From Spongilla lacustris (lineage: Eukaryota > Porifera > Demospongiae > Spongillida > Spongillidae), in the NCBI GenBank assembly GCA_949361645.1, contig OX442433.1:480110-544109 (forward strand): DNA of 64,000 nt. The letters are read 5' to 3'. Of this stretch, positions 56,144 to 64,000 are shown piece after piece. The translations under genes and the position numbers were made by a program. The number at the start of each line of letters is the position of its first letter. Position 1 is the stretch's first letter. The notes below the pieces were generated by a model. The model had not been told where the DNA came from, did no database searches, and worked only from the letters and a program-made list of their open reading frames with translations.

Positions 56144-58567
56144 TCACGGAATGATGTCATATGTACCCATAGCCGGTACAAACCAGTACTGTCCGCTACC
56201 AAACAGGAACACGACATAGTTATTGTCCCCTGACACACAGTAGCCATGCTCGCTGGTCCTCCATGATACGGGAGAATCCTCAAATCCCCAAACACTAAGG
56301 GCCGCCCAGCTATCCCCTGTGATGTGGTCTCTGTGGAGAGAAAGAGGAAGGAATTACATGTAAGAGCTGTAATGGCCCAAGTAGACTGCATCTCTTCTCA
56401 GCAGGGATCAGAATGCCTTGTAACCCATAAAGCACATGCATTGAATGGCTACTAACACAAGCAGCTCAGGTACAAAGTAGTGGTGTTGGAAGGCAACACT
56501 ATGGGGTGGGTGCAAGAGTCCCCTCCCCCCAGCTAGGGGGTGCGAGGGACCTCCCATCATGGTCTGTAGCACTGTAAGCCCCTCCCCCTCCCATGTGATA
56601 ACTATACAAATTCTTGATACTCGAATAATTGTAATCCTTAAAATTAAATTAGCTTTAAATATAACAGTTGCCAAGAAAATGATCACACTGAATTTTTAAT
56701 GGTGCTACCAGAGCACTTGTGCAGCTCCCCTTGTGCTGGCACTGCACCTTCAGCATGACATAATAGTGCTACCAGAGCACTCATGCAGCTCCCCTTGTGC
56801 TGGCACTGCACCTTCAGCATTACATCATCTCAGATGCACCACTTTATCCCTGGCCATAGGCATTCCCCTCACACCCCCCTTACACCCACCTCATACTCTT
56901 CAACATCCAGTGGATGTGGTCAGTATGTACCATACCCCTCCACTGACTTCTTATAACTTTAGGGCACACCACAGCAGGGTAAGGTAAAGTGCATGATGAT
57001 ATGTAACTGTCCACTTCATCCTGGTATCTTTGGGCCATTGGGGGGGAAGAAAATGGGAGGGAGGGGAAGGAGGTGAGAGGGAAGGGAAGGGAGTGAGAAG
57101 GAGGGGAAGGGAGAGAGGGAGGGGAGGGGAAGGGAGAGGGAGGGGAAGGGAGAGGGAGGGGAGGGGAGGGGAAGGGAGAGGGAGGGGAAGGGAGAGGGAG
57201 GGGAAGGGAGAGGGAGGGGAAGGGAGAGGGAAGGGAGAGGGAGGGGAAGGGAGAGGGAGGGGAAGGGAGAGGGAGGGGAAGGGAGAGGGAGGGGAAGGGA
57301 GAGGGAGGGGAAGGGAGAGGGAGGGGAAGGGAGAGGGAGGGGAAGGGAGAGGGAGGGGAAGGGAGAGGGAGGGGAAGGGAGAGGGAGGGGAAGGGAGAGG
57401 GAGGGGAAGGGAGAGGGAGGGGAAGGGAGAGGGAGGGGAAGGGAGAGGGAGGGGAAGGGGAAGGGAGAGGGAGGGGAAGGGAGAGGGAGGGGAAGGGAGT
57501 GAGATGGAGGACTATGTGAACGCAGCAGTAGAATCTACCACCTCTCAATGTTGCATGACAGGGTCCCCATCCACGAGCATACTTCAGCTGCACCCGAGCA
57601 CCCCTTCTCACCACTCTCGAGGGACCCAGTGGGATTAGCAGGGCGCAGGACTGGGACCGGAAGTCCGTCCAGCACCCTGGTGACCTTCTGACAGAGATGC
57701 CTCACAGCGCCAAAGTCACTGCACAGGTTAGCCTCTGCATAGAGGGCTATGTATGAGGAGCTGTGGGTTACCATGGAGACCTGACAGTGTACCTTCAGAT
57801 GGACAGCAACAGAGGACACAGTCCATGTTCAGGTCCAGGCGCTCTGTCAGGCACCACTGCAGCCGCTCACGACTTCGCTTTCCTTCCGACAAATGCTGTG
57901 CTAGTAAATCCACTTCCACAACTGCGGGCAGGGGAGAATGAGCAACGGTCACTATTCTGGTCACGGCACCACCGAAGAGCTCTGTGGGACCCACCACGTC
58001 TGTGCTTGTCAAACTGGGACGGCCTGCTGTCCAAACCCAGTTCTTCAGACGTGTCCTTGTCAATCGACATAACCAGTTTGCCTAGGTGAAAAAAAAAAAA
58101 ATCAATGCTACACACTTAGCGGCTTCCGTAGTCAAGGGTGGAGGGGGGGGGGGGGGGGGGTAACTCGCTCACCGGGTGGCAACAGCGCGTAAACGTTGCC
58201 CGTGTCGATTCTGTCATCGATCGAGAGAGCCGCTAGCGAAGCGTACTGCTGAATGAGGGCGGGCTTTAGGAAGCGGCTTAGTGGCAGGTGGGCTGTGTGA
58301 TAAGGGAGTACGAGGTCCTCCAGTTCGGCTGGAAAGGGAGCAACATTGGGCCACAAGATTTCCACCTACGAATTATGCGAATTTATTAAGTCCAAATTTT
58401 AATATAGATTATAACGCGCGCACATGCACGGATGGAAGCAGTTCGTTTACCGCGTGGTTGAAGTGGTGCTCTGACACTCTTCTCCGCAGGCTCTCCCACT
58501 GCGTGTTGCAATCACCGCTCCATTGCAGCCTCAAGTGAGTTTTTGCGGAGGGAAAAGTAAACGACAT
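56144..58567 (-). CDS. RPP40: RPP40, RNase P/MRP subunit
   Basis: Minus-strand exons: 58451-58567, 58173-58365, 57998-58081, about 57793-57921 extending to a short intron near 57747-57780, about 57605-57745, about 57535-57580, about 57020-56896 and about 56340-56144. The best anchor is ALLPPGKLVMSIDKDTSEEL with GLDSRPSQF, matching human ALLPNGKLILSLDKDTYEETG. Others are ERLQWCLTERLDLNMDCVLC, DEVDSYISSCTLPYP and the C terminus WAALSVWGFEDSPVSWRTSE with GSGQYWFVPAMG, equal to the human WVTLSVQGFADSPVSWEKNE region. RPP40 is a protein subunit of nucleolar RNase P and MRP. A (GGGGAAGGGAGAGGGA)n array splits the gene. Internal exon edges are approximate. Confidence 0.88.
57045..57500. repeat. 15-16-bp purine minisatellite in RPP40 intron
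   Basis: About 30 units of GAGAGGGAGGGGAAGG, almost pure purine on plus. It has strong potential for triplex DNA, and long open frames on both strands are artefacts. Confidence 0.95.
58138..58160. repeat. Poly-G tract in RPP40 intron
   Basis: About 18 consecutive G on plus, just inside the intron after RPP40 exon 2. Confidence 0.9.
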
Positions 58568-58734
58568 TCTTCTCCATTTAATGGAACGAATTAATTAATT
58601 TCTTATTATCGACGTGACGTCGATGACCGACGCTCGATGATGCAATGAGGCGGGCTCTTGCTGCGCGCTGCATGTCCGTCCGGCCAGCGAGCCGAGAGGC
58701 AGCGCGCGTGGCTTGGAGGAGCTGGCCTATTTAT

Positions 58735-59505
58735 TTATCTTTTATCTTTCCAACCTCTCACTCTAGAATTCTTTTTTGCGAAGGAGCGCTGTGATTTCAC
58801 TATAAGCAGGTCTTGTGGATATACTAGCGGGCCTATCTGGTCACCTCTTCCGAAAGGGAACCAGCAGCCTAGTGGTCTTTGTGCCCCCTGCGGTTTAGCT
58901 TTCACCTTGTGGATGGGTTCGGGCAGTGACGAAGAATGGAGGGTACCAGCCTGCATATCGGATGAGCTTCTGGTAAACGGGGGTTTTACGGACAGCCCGA
59001 CACCTTCCAGACCAAGTGGAGCGCTCTGAGCTGCTTGCAATTGTTGTTGAACCCTCGCTTGTTCTAAGAATACGTCTTGGTGGAGCTGGATCGAAACGAT
59101 CTTAGCAAAATCGCGGCAAAGCGCCCTGCTCTCGTCAGTAATCTTAGTGGGTTTTACCGGTTCCAATACGGCAGAGGGGTTCGGCTGTTTCCAAATCTGT
59201 TGTTTAGCGAACACACCGCTTTCCACCGGCCGACTTGTGTAGACGTACGAGAAGTCGTCGTTCACTCTACCACTCATGTACGCGAACTGCTGGTTGCTGG
59301 TGCCTTGGTCGCGTCGACGCATAAAGGATGGGCTCTCCAGCGTCTTTTGTTTGCGACTGGACTCTTTGCAAATATACTGAGCGCTTGGACCGACGTTTCT
59401 CCACCCACAGACAGGTTCAGCAGCTATGTCACCTTCAGCTACAGTAGGTTCCTGTCGAACAAGGTAGGGAGCGTCACTGCAGGCTAGTAGTGCGCGGCGA
59501 GCCAT
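58735..59505 (-). CDS. Unknown single-exon protein, 256 residues
   Basis: The frame is open to 59673, but the ATG at 59505 (MARRALLACSDAPYLV) is preferred because the longer version would overlap the divergent ATMIN start. The product is soluble, rich in Gln and Ser, with CGWRNVGPSAQYICKESS and a charged segment ALCRDFAKIVSIQLHQDVFL that may form a helix. No known domain was recognised. The absence of introns and codon use typical of its neighbours leave it open whether this is a lineage-specific gene. Starts lie 104 bp from ATMIN, again a shared promoter. Confidence 0.6.
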   Translation of the reverse strand: MARRALLACSDAPYLVRQEPTVAEGDIAAEPVCGWRNVGPSAQYICKESSRKQKTLESPSFMRRRDQGTSNQQFAYMSGRVNDDFSYVYTSRPVESGVFAKQQIWKQPNPSAVLEPVKPTKITDESRALCRDFAKIVSIQLHQDVFLEQARVQQQLQAAQSAPLGLEGVGLSVKPPFTRSSSDMQAGTLHSSSLPEPIHKVKAKPQGAQRPLGCWFPFGRGDQIGPLVYPQDLLIVKSQRSFAKKNSRVRGWKDKR

Positions 59506-59608
59506 ACTTTGCAGCCACACCCCCTCAAAAACCGTTTGCCGCGTTGGCCGCACCCCCAAGTTAATGTAAACAATAATTTTTTTAAAAACATTCCTGTCGC
59601 GGCGTGAC

Positions 59609-60755
59609 ATGAGTACAATAGAAGTTTGCCCTACTACCGATGAACTTTCTGTAGAAGATCCCACGGAGTGCACCGTCCCAGGGTGTAGAAAGGTGTTTAA
59701 AAGTTCGGCATGCCTTCAAATGCACATGCGGAGGCGCCACGAAGGCAAATCGTTAACTGTGAACAACGAGGAGAAGAGAGTGTACTATTGCCCCGTGGAA
59801 AACTGTGACAGATGTAAAGGGAAAGAAAACCCTTTCCCACGGCTTGGGCAGCTTAAGCAGGTAGACGGTGTTATTCGATGAAGACACGTACATATCACTT
59901 CCATTTCTGACAGCACTTTCAGAGTATTCATAGCGAGAAAAAGTTCCGCTGTCACAAGTGTGACAAGCTTTTTGGTCTAAGAGATGTGTGCAGAAGACAC
60001 GAGGCGGAGTGCGGGCAGATGTTCAGCTGCCCTACGTGTGGGGAGTGCTTTCGCACGCGAAATGCGCTCTACCAACATGCCAAAAGGAAGAGCCACGGTA
60101 TCCCGCAGGGAAACAAGAACTTGTGCGGGATGGAGATGTAAGTTTGTTTCGTTTATCTACACGTATTGAGTGATGTACTATTTCTCTGCCCAACAGTCCA
60201 ATGTCTTTTAACCCCCCAGTTCCTACTACCGACAAGCAGCTATATCTTCCTCAGAAGCATATTTGTGATGCTTCTGTTCAGACCAGCGATGCCCTGAACC
60301 AATATTCTTCTACCGACGCACCACTGTCTACAAGTTCGGGGTGTCAAACGCTTGACAGTCCCTTTGACTTCAGTATCCACAGCAAGGACATCACTACCGT
60401 CTTGCTCAGTTTTAACCCTTTGGCATCTAGCACAAACCATACAATGCCAGAAGCCACCAATCAGAGTTGCCAGACACAGAACCAGGACAGCTCGGAGTTT
60501 GGTACACAGACCTGCCACTCATTGGAGGACCTGTTGGGAACAGATTTTGGGACTCGGACACTGGAGAATTTTGGAACGCAGACAATTGAGGACTACACAG
60601 ATCTTGACCTGGACACCCTCTTGCCCCCTGGGTGTCTGAGCTTTGGAACGCAAACTTCGCTCGAGAACATGGCCGATTGCTTGGAATTTGGTGTGCAGAC
60701 ACTACTGCAAACTGAAACAAAAGATCAAGAATCGCAGACATTACATACAATGTAG
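59609..60755 (+). CDS. ATMIN: ATMIN/ASCIZ-like zinc-finger protein with LC8-binding motif array
   Basis: Exons 59609-59860, 59914-60137 and 60197-60755 join to 344 residues. Four zinc fingers occupy the first half: CTVPGCRKVFKSSACLQMHM, YYCPVENCDRCKGKENPF spliced to HFQSIHSEKK, FRCHKCDKLFGLRDVCRRHE and FSCPTCGECFRTRNALYQHA. Order and spacing follow human ATMIN. The rest is disordered and carries about nine TQT-type motifs (ASVQTSD, GCQTLD, SCQTQN, FGTQTC, FGTQTI, FGTQTS, FGVQTL and others). In vertebrates ATMIN is a transcription factor for the dynein light chain gene DYNLL1 and is bound by LC8 at such motifs. The protein is about half the human length. Confidence 0.9.
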
Positions 60756-60859
60756 ATACAATGTAGGTTCTGTTTTTGTCTCTGACTGCAGTCCGATCAC
60801 TTGGCTGCAGTCAAATCACTTTATACAGCTCAGCACTTTGCCCACCCAGCTTCACAGTT

Positions 60860-62146
60860 TTAATCACTTGACTTCACCACTGGCTGGTCGCCTAGCTGCA
60901 TACTCTTGTAGTCCATTTCCTTCCACGGGTAGGCAAAGGGTTCTCTGCTGTTCTTCTTCCTCCATAGCTTCTTCTTCTCCTTCGTCCTCAAGTTCTGACA
61001 CCAAACCTCATCGGCATACCTCTTCTTCCAACCACTGATAAACTATAACACAACCACATAAATTGTTTGTTCATGAACACACACACACACACACACACTA
61101 TCAAGCGCACCTGAGGGTCCCAGAGCTCACTGGCTACACCCAAATCTTTGCAGCACCTCATCAGTGCATTGGACTTGGCTGATTCGCATGCCTTCCCAAA
61201 GTTGAGGTTGGACTTGCTGTAGAAGGTGTGTTCTCCTGTAGCCTGTGCCACAAACCTGCCCTGGCAGTGCAGTGTGTACTCACGCGTGACCAGTTGGGCA
61301 CCATCATTATCGTCCTTTAAATTACATGGAAGAAAAGGAAAACAACCCCACTAATCAGATCAATTGCAGCTCAAAATCATAATTATGTACTGTGTAACAC
61401 ATTTAGACCCAAGTTAGAAGTTAGCTAAAGATTGAAATTTGTGTCAAGCATAACTCCCCTTAAGAAAATCATTTTTAAAAATACAACTGGGAAGTGAGTT
61501 TCAAACTTTTTTGGTTCTAGTGCTTCCGCATAACCGCTAACATTTCTGCTTCCCTTATATATTATCTCTGCAGTACGCTTTAACTGGTATATGTACGTGT
61601 GTTTGGTACAAGGTCAGAAAAGCAGCTGGAAAGTGAGCTTACGTGAAAATGCATGCTGTCGCCGTAAGGCATCAGCGCCCAACCCCCGGGACCGAACGCT
61701 TGGTTCATGATTCGACGATACTTTATTTCCGGAAGATAGATCATACCTGGGAAGGGAACTTGAATACGTATCACAGCTGAAGCGTATGCAAACCTTACCG
61801 TCCGGCTTAATCTCAACGTCCTCATCCTTTACAGGCGCAAGTAAGATGGACACGGTTTTTTCCGGGAACGTACTTGCCGAGATGCCATCATACAGAGGGC
61901 CTGTGGATCCTTTTCTGAAGGTATGACGTGATAGGTATTAGCAGTACGCTATCTTTATACTTATTGCGCGCACCTTTGCAAAGCTGCGCGTGCGGTGTCA
62001 CCGTTGGTCGCTTCCACAACCCTCTCTTCATTTTGTACCACATTCGGTTCCTGCGCGTATCTTCTGAATGGAAAATACGCACTTGTGCGAGCAGGTGCAA
62101 ATCTACGGGCACTGCTGGCTAAGCTCCTGGCTAACGAAACGGCCAT
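60860..62146 (-). CDS. MGM101: MGM101-like mitochondrial genome maintenance protein
   Basis: Five exons (61974-62146, 61799-61914, 61643-61746, 61111-61314, 60860-61042) total 780 nt, 259 residues, close to yeast Mgm101. The N terminus ([20 protein letters not shown]) is a clear mitochondrial presequence. The core is strikingly conserved: [63 protein letters not shown] and [20 protein letters not shown] leading into [19 protein letters not shown]. Mgm101 is a Rad52-related single-strand annealing protein needed for mtDNA recombination and maintenance, known best from fungi and absent from vertebrates to my knowledge. Its start is 40 bp from the divergent TMEM70 gene, itself mitochondrial. Confidence 0.95.
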
Positions 62147-62186
62147 ACTCGAGCTCGCCTGAACTCTGACACGTGTTATTATTGGT
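62147..62186. promoter_or_regulatory. Very short bidirectional promoter MGM101 / TMEM70
   Basis: Only 40 bp separate the two start codons. It contains ACACGTGTTA, an E-box-like CACGTG. Transcripts probably start inside the opposite gene or have minimal leaders. Confidence 0.5.
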
Positions 62187-62915
62187 GTGCGTGAAAAAGA
62201 GCAATTATCGATGTTTGCAAGCGGAGGCAGAAGTGTATTTCGTTGGAGATTAGTGTGCTGTATCCGTTTGTACAGCTCAAGTACGCTCCAGGGACATCAG
62301 AAGGTAGCAGAAAACCGCGCAATAAATTTTGAAAGCTGCCTTGGTGCGAAACGACAGGTCGCGTCGTTTGTCAAGTCCGAAGACTTTAAATTGGTCTACA
62401 CAGGCCCGCTAAATGGAGCCGTCCGCGCCATTAAGATGTTTTCCCTGAGCACCGCCGTGGCGTCTCTGCTGGGCTCACCCGTGCTGGTCATGTACGGCAG
62501 CGCGGCAGTACCACTTGCTGCGCGTGTAGCCATGAGTTCCATCGTACTTAGCATTGGTCTTTCCACGACACTAATCCTCCACTGGATTGCCAAGGCCTAC
62601 GTGACGCAGCTGTTCTACAACCCGGCGACTCAGACGGTCGCTGCGCACACACTCAACTTGTTTGGACGCACTAAGCGGAACGAGTTTCACGTCACGGAGG
62701 CGCGCCCTCCCACACAACTGACCGCGTTCACCACTTTCCAAGCCAAGGGCAAGTCCTACTTCCTTCACAGCGAAGGGCTCGAGGATAAGGGTCTGTTGAC
62801 GGCCTTGCTCGGGGCCTATAGTGTCCTGGAGACCGCAGACCCTTATGCAGCTAAAAATACATTGTTCAAACAGCACGTTAAAAAGACGAACAATTTGCTT
62901 ATTAAAAATAAATAG
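62187..62915 (+). CDS. TMEM70: TMEM70-like mitochondrial inner-membrane protein
   Basis: A single exon, 242 residues. A basic leader is followed by LVYTGPLNGAVRAIKMFSLS, matching the YTGNMARAVxGVKxFSxST element of TMEM70. Two TM helices follow (AVASLLGSPVLVMYGSAAVP and VLSIGLSTTLILHWIAKAYV), then LFYNPATQTVAAHTLNLFG. The ending ALLGAYSVLETADPYAAKNT is less conserved. TMEM70 helps assemble the c-ring of ATP synthase and complex I in the inner membrane. Length is close to human (260). An earlier ATG is not available in frame. Confidence 0.85.
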   Translation: MREKEQLSMFASGGRSVFRWRLVCCIRLYSSSTLQGHQKVAENRAINFESCLGAKRQVASFVKSEDFKLVYTGPLNGAVRAIKMFSLSTAVASLLGSPVLVMYGSAAVPLAARVAMSSIVLSIGLSTTLILHWIAKAYVTQLFYNPATQTVAAHTLNLFGRTKRNEFHVTEARPPTQLTAFTTFQAKGKSYFLHSEGLEDKGLLTALLGAYSVLETADPYAAKNTLFKQHVKKTNNLLIKNK

Positions 62916-63086
62916 TCTACACATTTTGAAATATTTGTTCAGTCCGCATCAATATCCAAGTTTCTGGGGGGGGGGGAAATTTGAGTAAATGCACAATAAG
63001 TAGCTCAATAACATACTTGTAGGAAATAGGGAAAAACGGAGTGAAAGTTGGCGGTGTTGCTTTAGGCAGGGAAAGATGTGCAATGG

Positions 63087-63569
63087 TTAATGTATGTAAT
63101 ACGCAACTGTTATCTTTTTACCTTCAGAGCTGCGGGAAACAGGCGTTTCCTTCAACCCTTGTCTGAGCGTGTCCTCGAGCCAGTTGTTAGTGAAGAACTT
63201 TATCACCTCGGGTGAGCGCGAGATGTGGGGGGGTAGGGCTATCAGCTTTTCGACATACTCATTGATTGCCGGTACTCTCTCCAACGCAAGCCGCATGGTG
63301 CTTAGCGAGAATATTTTCTTCCCGGGTAAATAGGGGATGATTCTGGCTGAACCCTTTGCCTCGCCGGACTCTTCTGGAAACTGGTCGAGCAGTTTGCATT
63401 GGAAGTCGAATATGTCTGCGTACTGACGATAGCACGAGGTCTTGGATCCGTCTGACCACTGCAGATCGATCTGGAATACGTAGTCTTTGCCTACGGCACT
63501 CTTTGCCACGTTGTACGTTGAAGCTCGAGTGATATATGGCTCCTCGCCATCACAAATCAACTTCGCCAT
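63087..63569 (-). CDS. PX-domain protein of Tks/p47phox type, PX only
   Basis: Single open frame of 160 codons. A complete PX domain spans about residues 15-130. It has WSDGSKTSCYRQYADIFDFQ with the phosphoinositide-binding Arg-Tyr region, IIPYLPGKKIF and LPPHISRSPEVIKFFTN. RRY-like plus PGK plus LPPHIS is the signature of SH3PXD2 (Tks) and p47phox/NOXO1 PX domains, which guide SH3 scaffolds to PI(3,4)P2 membranes. No SH3 domain follows; only about 170 bp remain before the TMEM70 stop. A possible splice (donor GGTAAAAAG, acceptor before 62968) would change only the last few residues. It may be a stand-alone PX protein or a truncated gene. Confidence 0.75.
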   Translation of the reverse strand: MAKLICDGEEPYITRASTYNVAKSAVGKDYVFQIDLQWSDGSKTSCYRQYADIFDFQCKLLDQFPEESGEAKGSARIIPYLPGKKIFSLSTMRLALERVPAINEYVEKLIALPPHISRSPEVIKFFTNNWLEDTLRQGLKETPVSRSSEGKKITVAYYIH

Positions 63570-63577
63570 ACGTGGTA

Positions 63578-63704
63578 TTGTGGGAGGCGTGTCAGCTTCT
63601 CGTGCATAATAAGTTTAAATTATTATTAAAATTATATGGCTGCGTGTTGTGGGCGTGTCAGTTCTCGTGCTTTAATAAGTTAAAAATATTATTAAAATTG
63701 TACC
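63578..63704. repeat. Tandem duplication in the PX / TONSL promoter
   Basis: Two ~65-bp copies of a block with GTGTCAG(C)TTCTCGTGC followed by TAATAAGTT and ATTATTAAAATT lie between the divergent PX and TONSL start codons. Confidence 0.75.
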
Positions 63705-63706
63705 AC

Positions 63707-64000
63707 ATGTCGGCCTCAATCAGGCAGGAGATTGACGGTGAGTGCGAGAGCCGTGCCTCCCCCTACTCTCACCTCTATGCTTACACACAAGAGCTTAAGA
63801 AGAGAAGGAAAAAGGCACAGAATGAAAACGACCTGGCCGAAGAGGCGAAGATATGCAACCAGCTGGGTGACCTCTCCTCTCAGTGCGGTGAGCGGGTTTG
63901 ATGGACCCCCGACATCCCGACATGCTGCTGCTGCTTCTTGAAATGAGTTTTTGTGGTCCCTCTCATCTTCAGGTGACCATCGGCTAGCGCTTCACTATCA
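63707..64000 (+). CDS. TONSL: TONSL N-terminus (continues beyond window)
   Basis: Exon 1 is 63707-63887, and exon 2 begins at 63973 after TCTTCAG. The joined product reads HLYAYTQELKKRRKKAQNEN, DLAEEAKICNQLGDLSSQCG, DHRLALHY. This matches the first TPR of TONSL (RELxxLxKAKxKAQ..xREEAxLCHQLGELLAxxGxYxEAL). TONSL with MMS22L loads RAD51 at damaged forks and reads newly deposited histone H4 on replicated chromatin. Only the first repeat is in the window, so ankyrin and LRR parts cannot be checked. Assignment rests on about 60 residues. Confidence 0.72.

Noticed and set aside
57030..57638. Arg/Gly/Glu-rich plus frame and Pro/Ser/Phe-rich minus frame
   Set aside because: Both arise from a purine minisatellite inside the RPP40 intron.
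58735..59673. 312-residue version of the unknown gene starting at 59673
   Set aside because: It would overlap the ATMIN start codon and 5' coding exon in antisense; the ATG at 59505 avoids this.

Overview
This 64 kb window is animal nuclear DNA. Genes are split by short GT-AG introns, many only about 45-90 bp, and lie a few tens to a few hundred bases apart. There are no operons with ribosome binding sites. The gene set includes a classical-type cadherin with EGF and LamG modules, a heparan-sulfate 6-O-sulfotransferase, Dok adaptors, a PTK7-like receptor pseudokinase, an MTSS I-BAR protein and VPS35. Together with the extreme compactness this points to an early-branching metazoan, most likely a sponge. 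That placement is inference; no species can be fixed from the sequence alone.

Layout. 0-8.4 kb: 3' end of an HMMR/RHAMM-like coiled-coil gene (+), an MTSS1-like I-BAR gene (-) and a divergent 49-residue microprotein gene (+). 8.5-18.5 kb: two Dok-family adaptor genes head to head, separated by about 5.6 kb that holds a young LTR retrotransposon with an internally inverted coding segment. 18.5-22.2 kb: gene-poor, with two fold-back elements and a putative MARVEL-like four-TM gene (-). 22.2-27 kb: ZDHHC1/11-like palmitoyltransferase (-) and TBC1D20 (+), divergent. 27.1-36 kb: VPS35 (-), its introns packed with minisatellites, and a C20orf96-like coiled-coil gene (+). 36-42.2 kb: a decapeptide-repeat protein (-), NDUFS6 (+), HS6ST (+) and MTG2/GTPBP5 (-). 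42.3-54.1 kb: a 2,747-residue cadherin (+) followed 100 bp later by a PTK7-like pseudokinase with almost no ectodomain (+). 54.1-64 kb: POP4 (-), GINS3 (+), RPP40 (-), an unknown gene (-), an ATMIN/ASCIZ homolog (+), an MGM101 homolog (-), TMEM70 (+), a PX-only protein (-) and the 5' end of TONSL (+).

Two patterns stand out. At least nine gene pairs are divergent with start codons 40-290 bp apart, so shared bidirectional promoters look like the rule. The last 10 kb is rich in nucleic-acid maintenance genes (two RNase P/MRP subunits around a GINS subunit, ASCIZ, MGM101, TONSL), while the 42-54 kb block pairs an adhesion receptor with a signalling-type receptor.

Gene models were assembled by eye from splice sites. 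For both Dok genes, the cadherin, MTG2, POP4, GINS3, ATMIN, MGM101 and NDUFS6 the exons join in frame. Exon limits of the other multi-exon genes are approximate.
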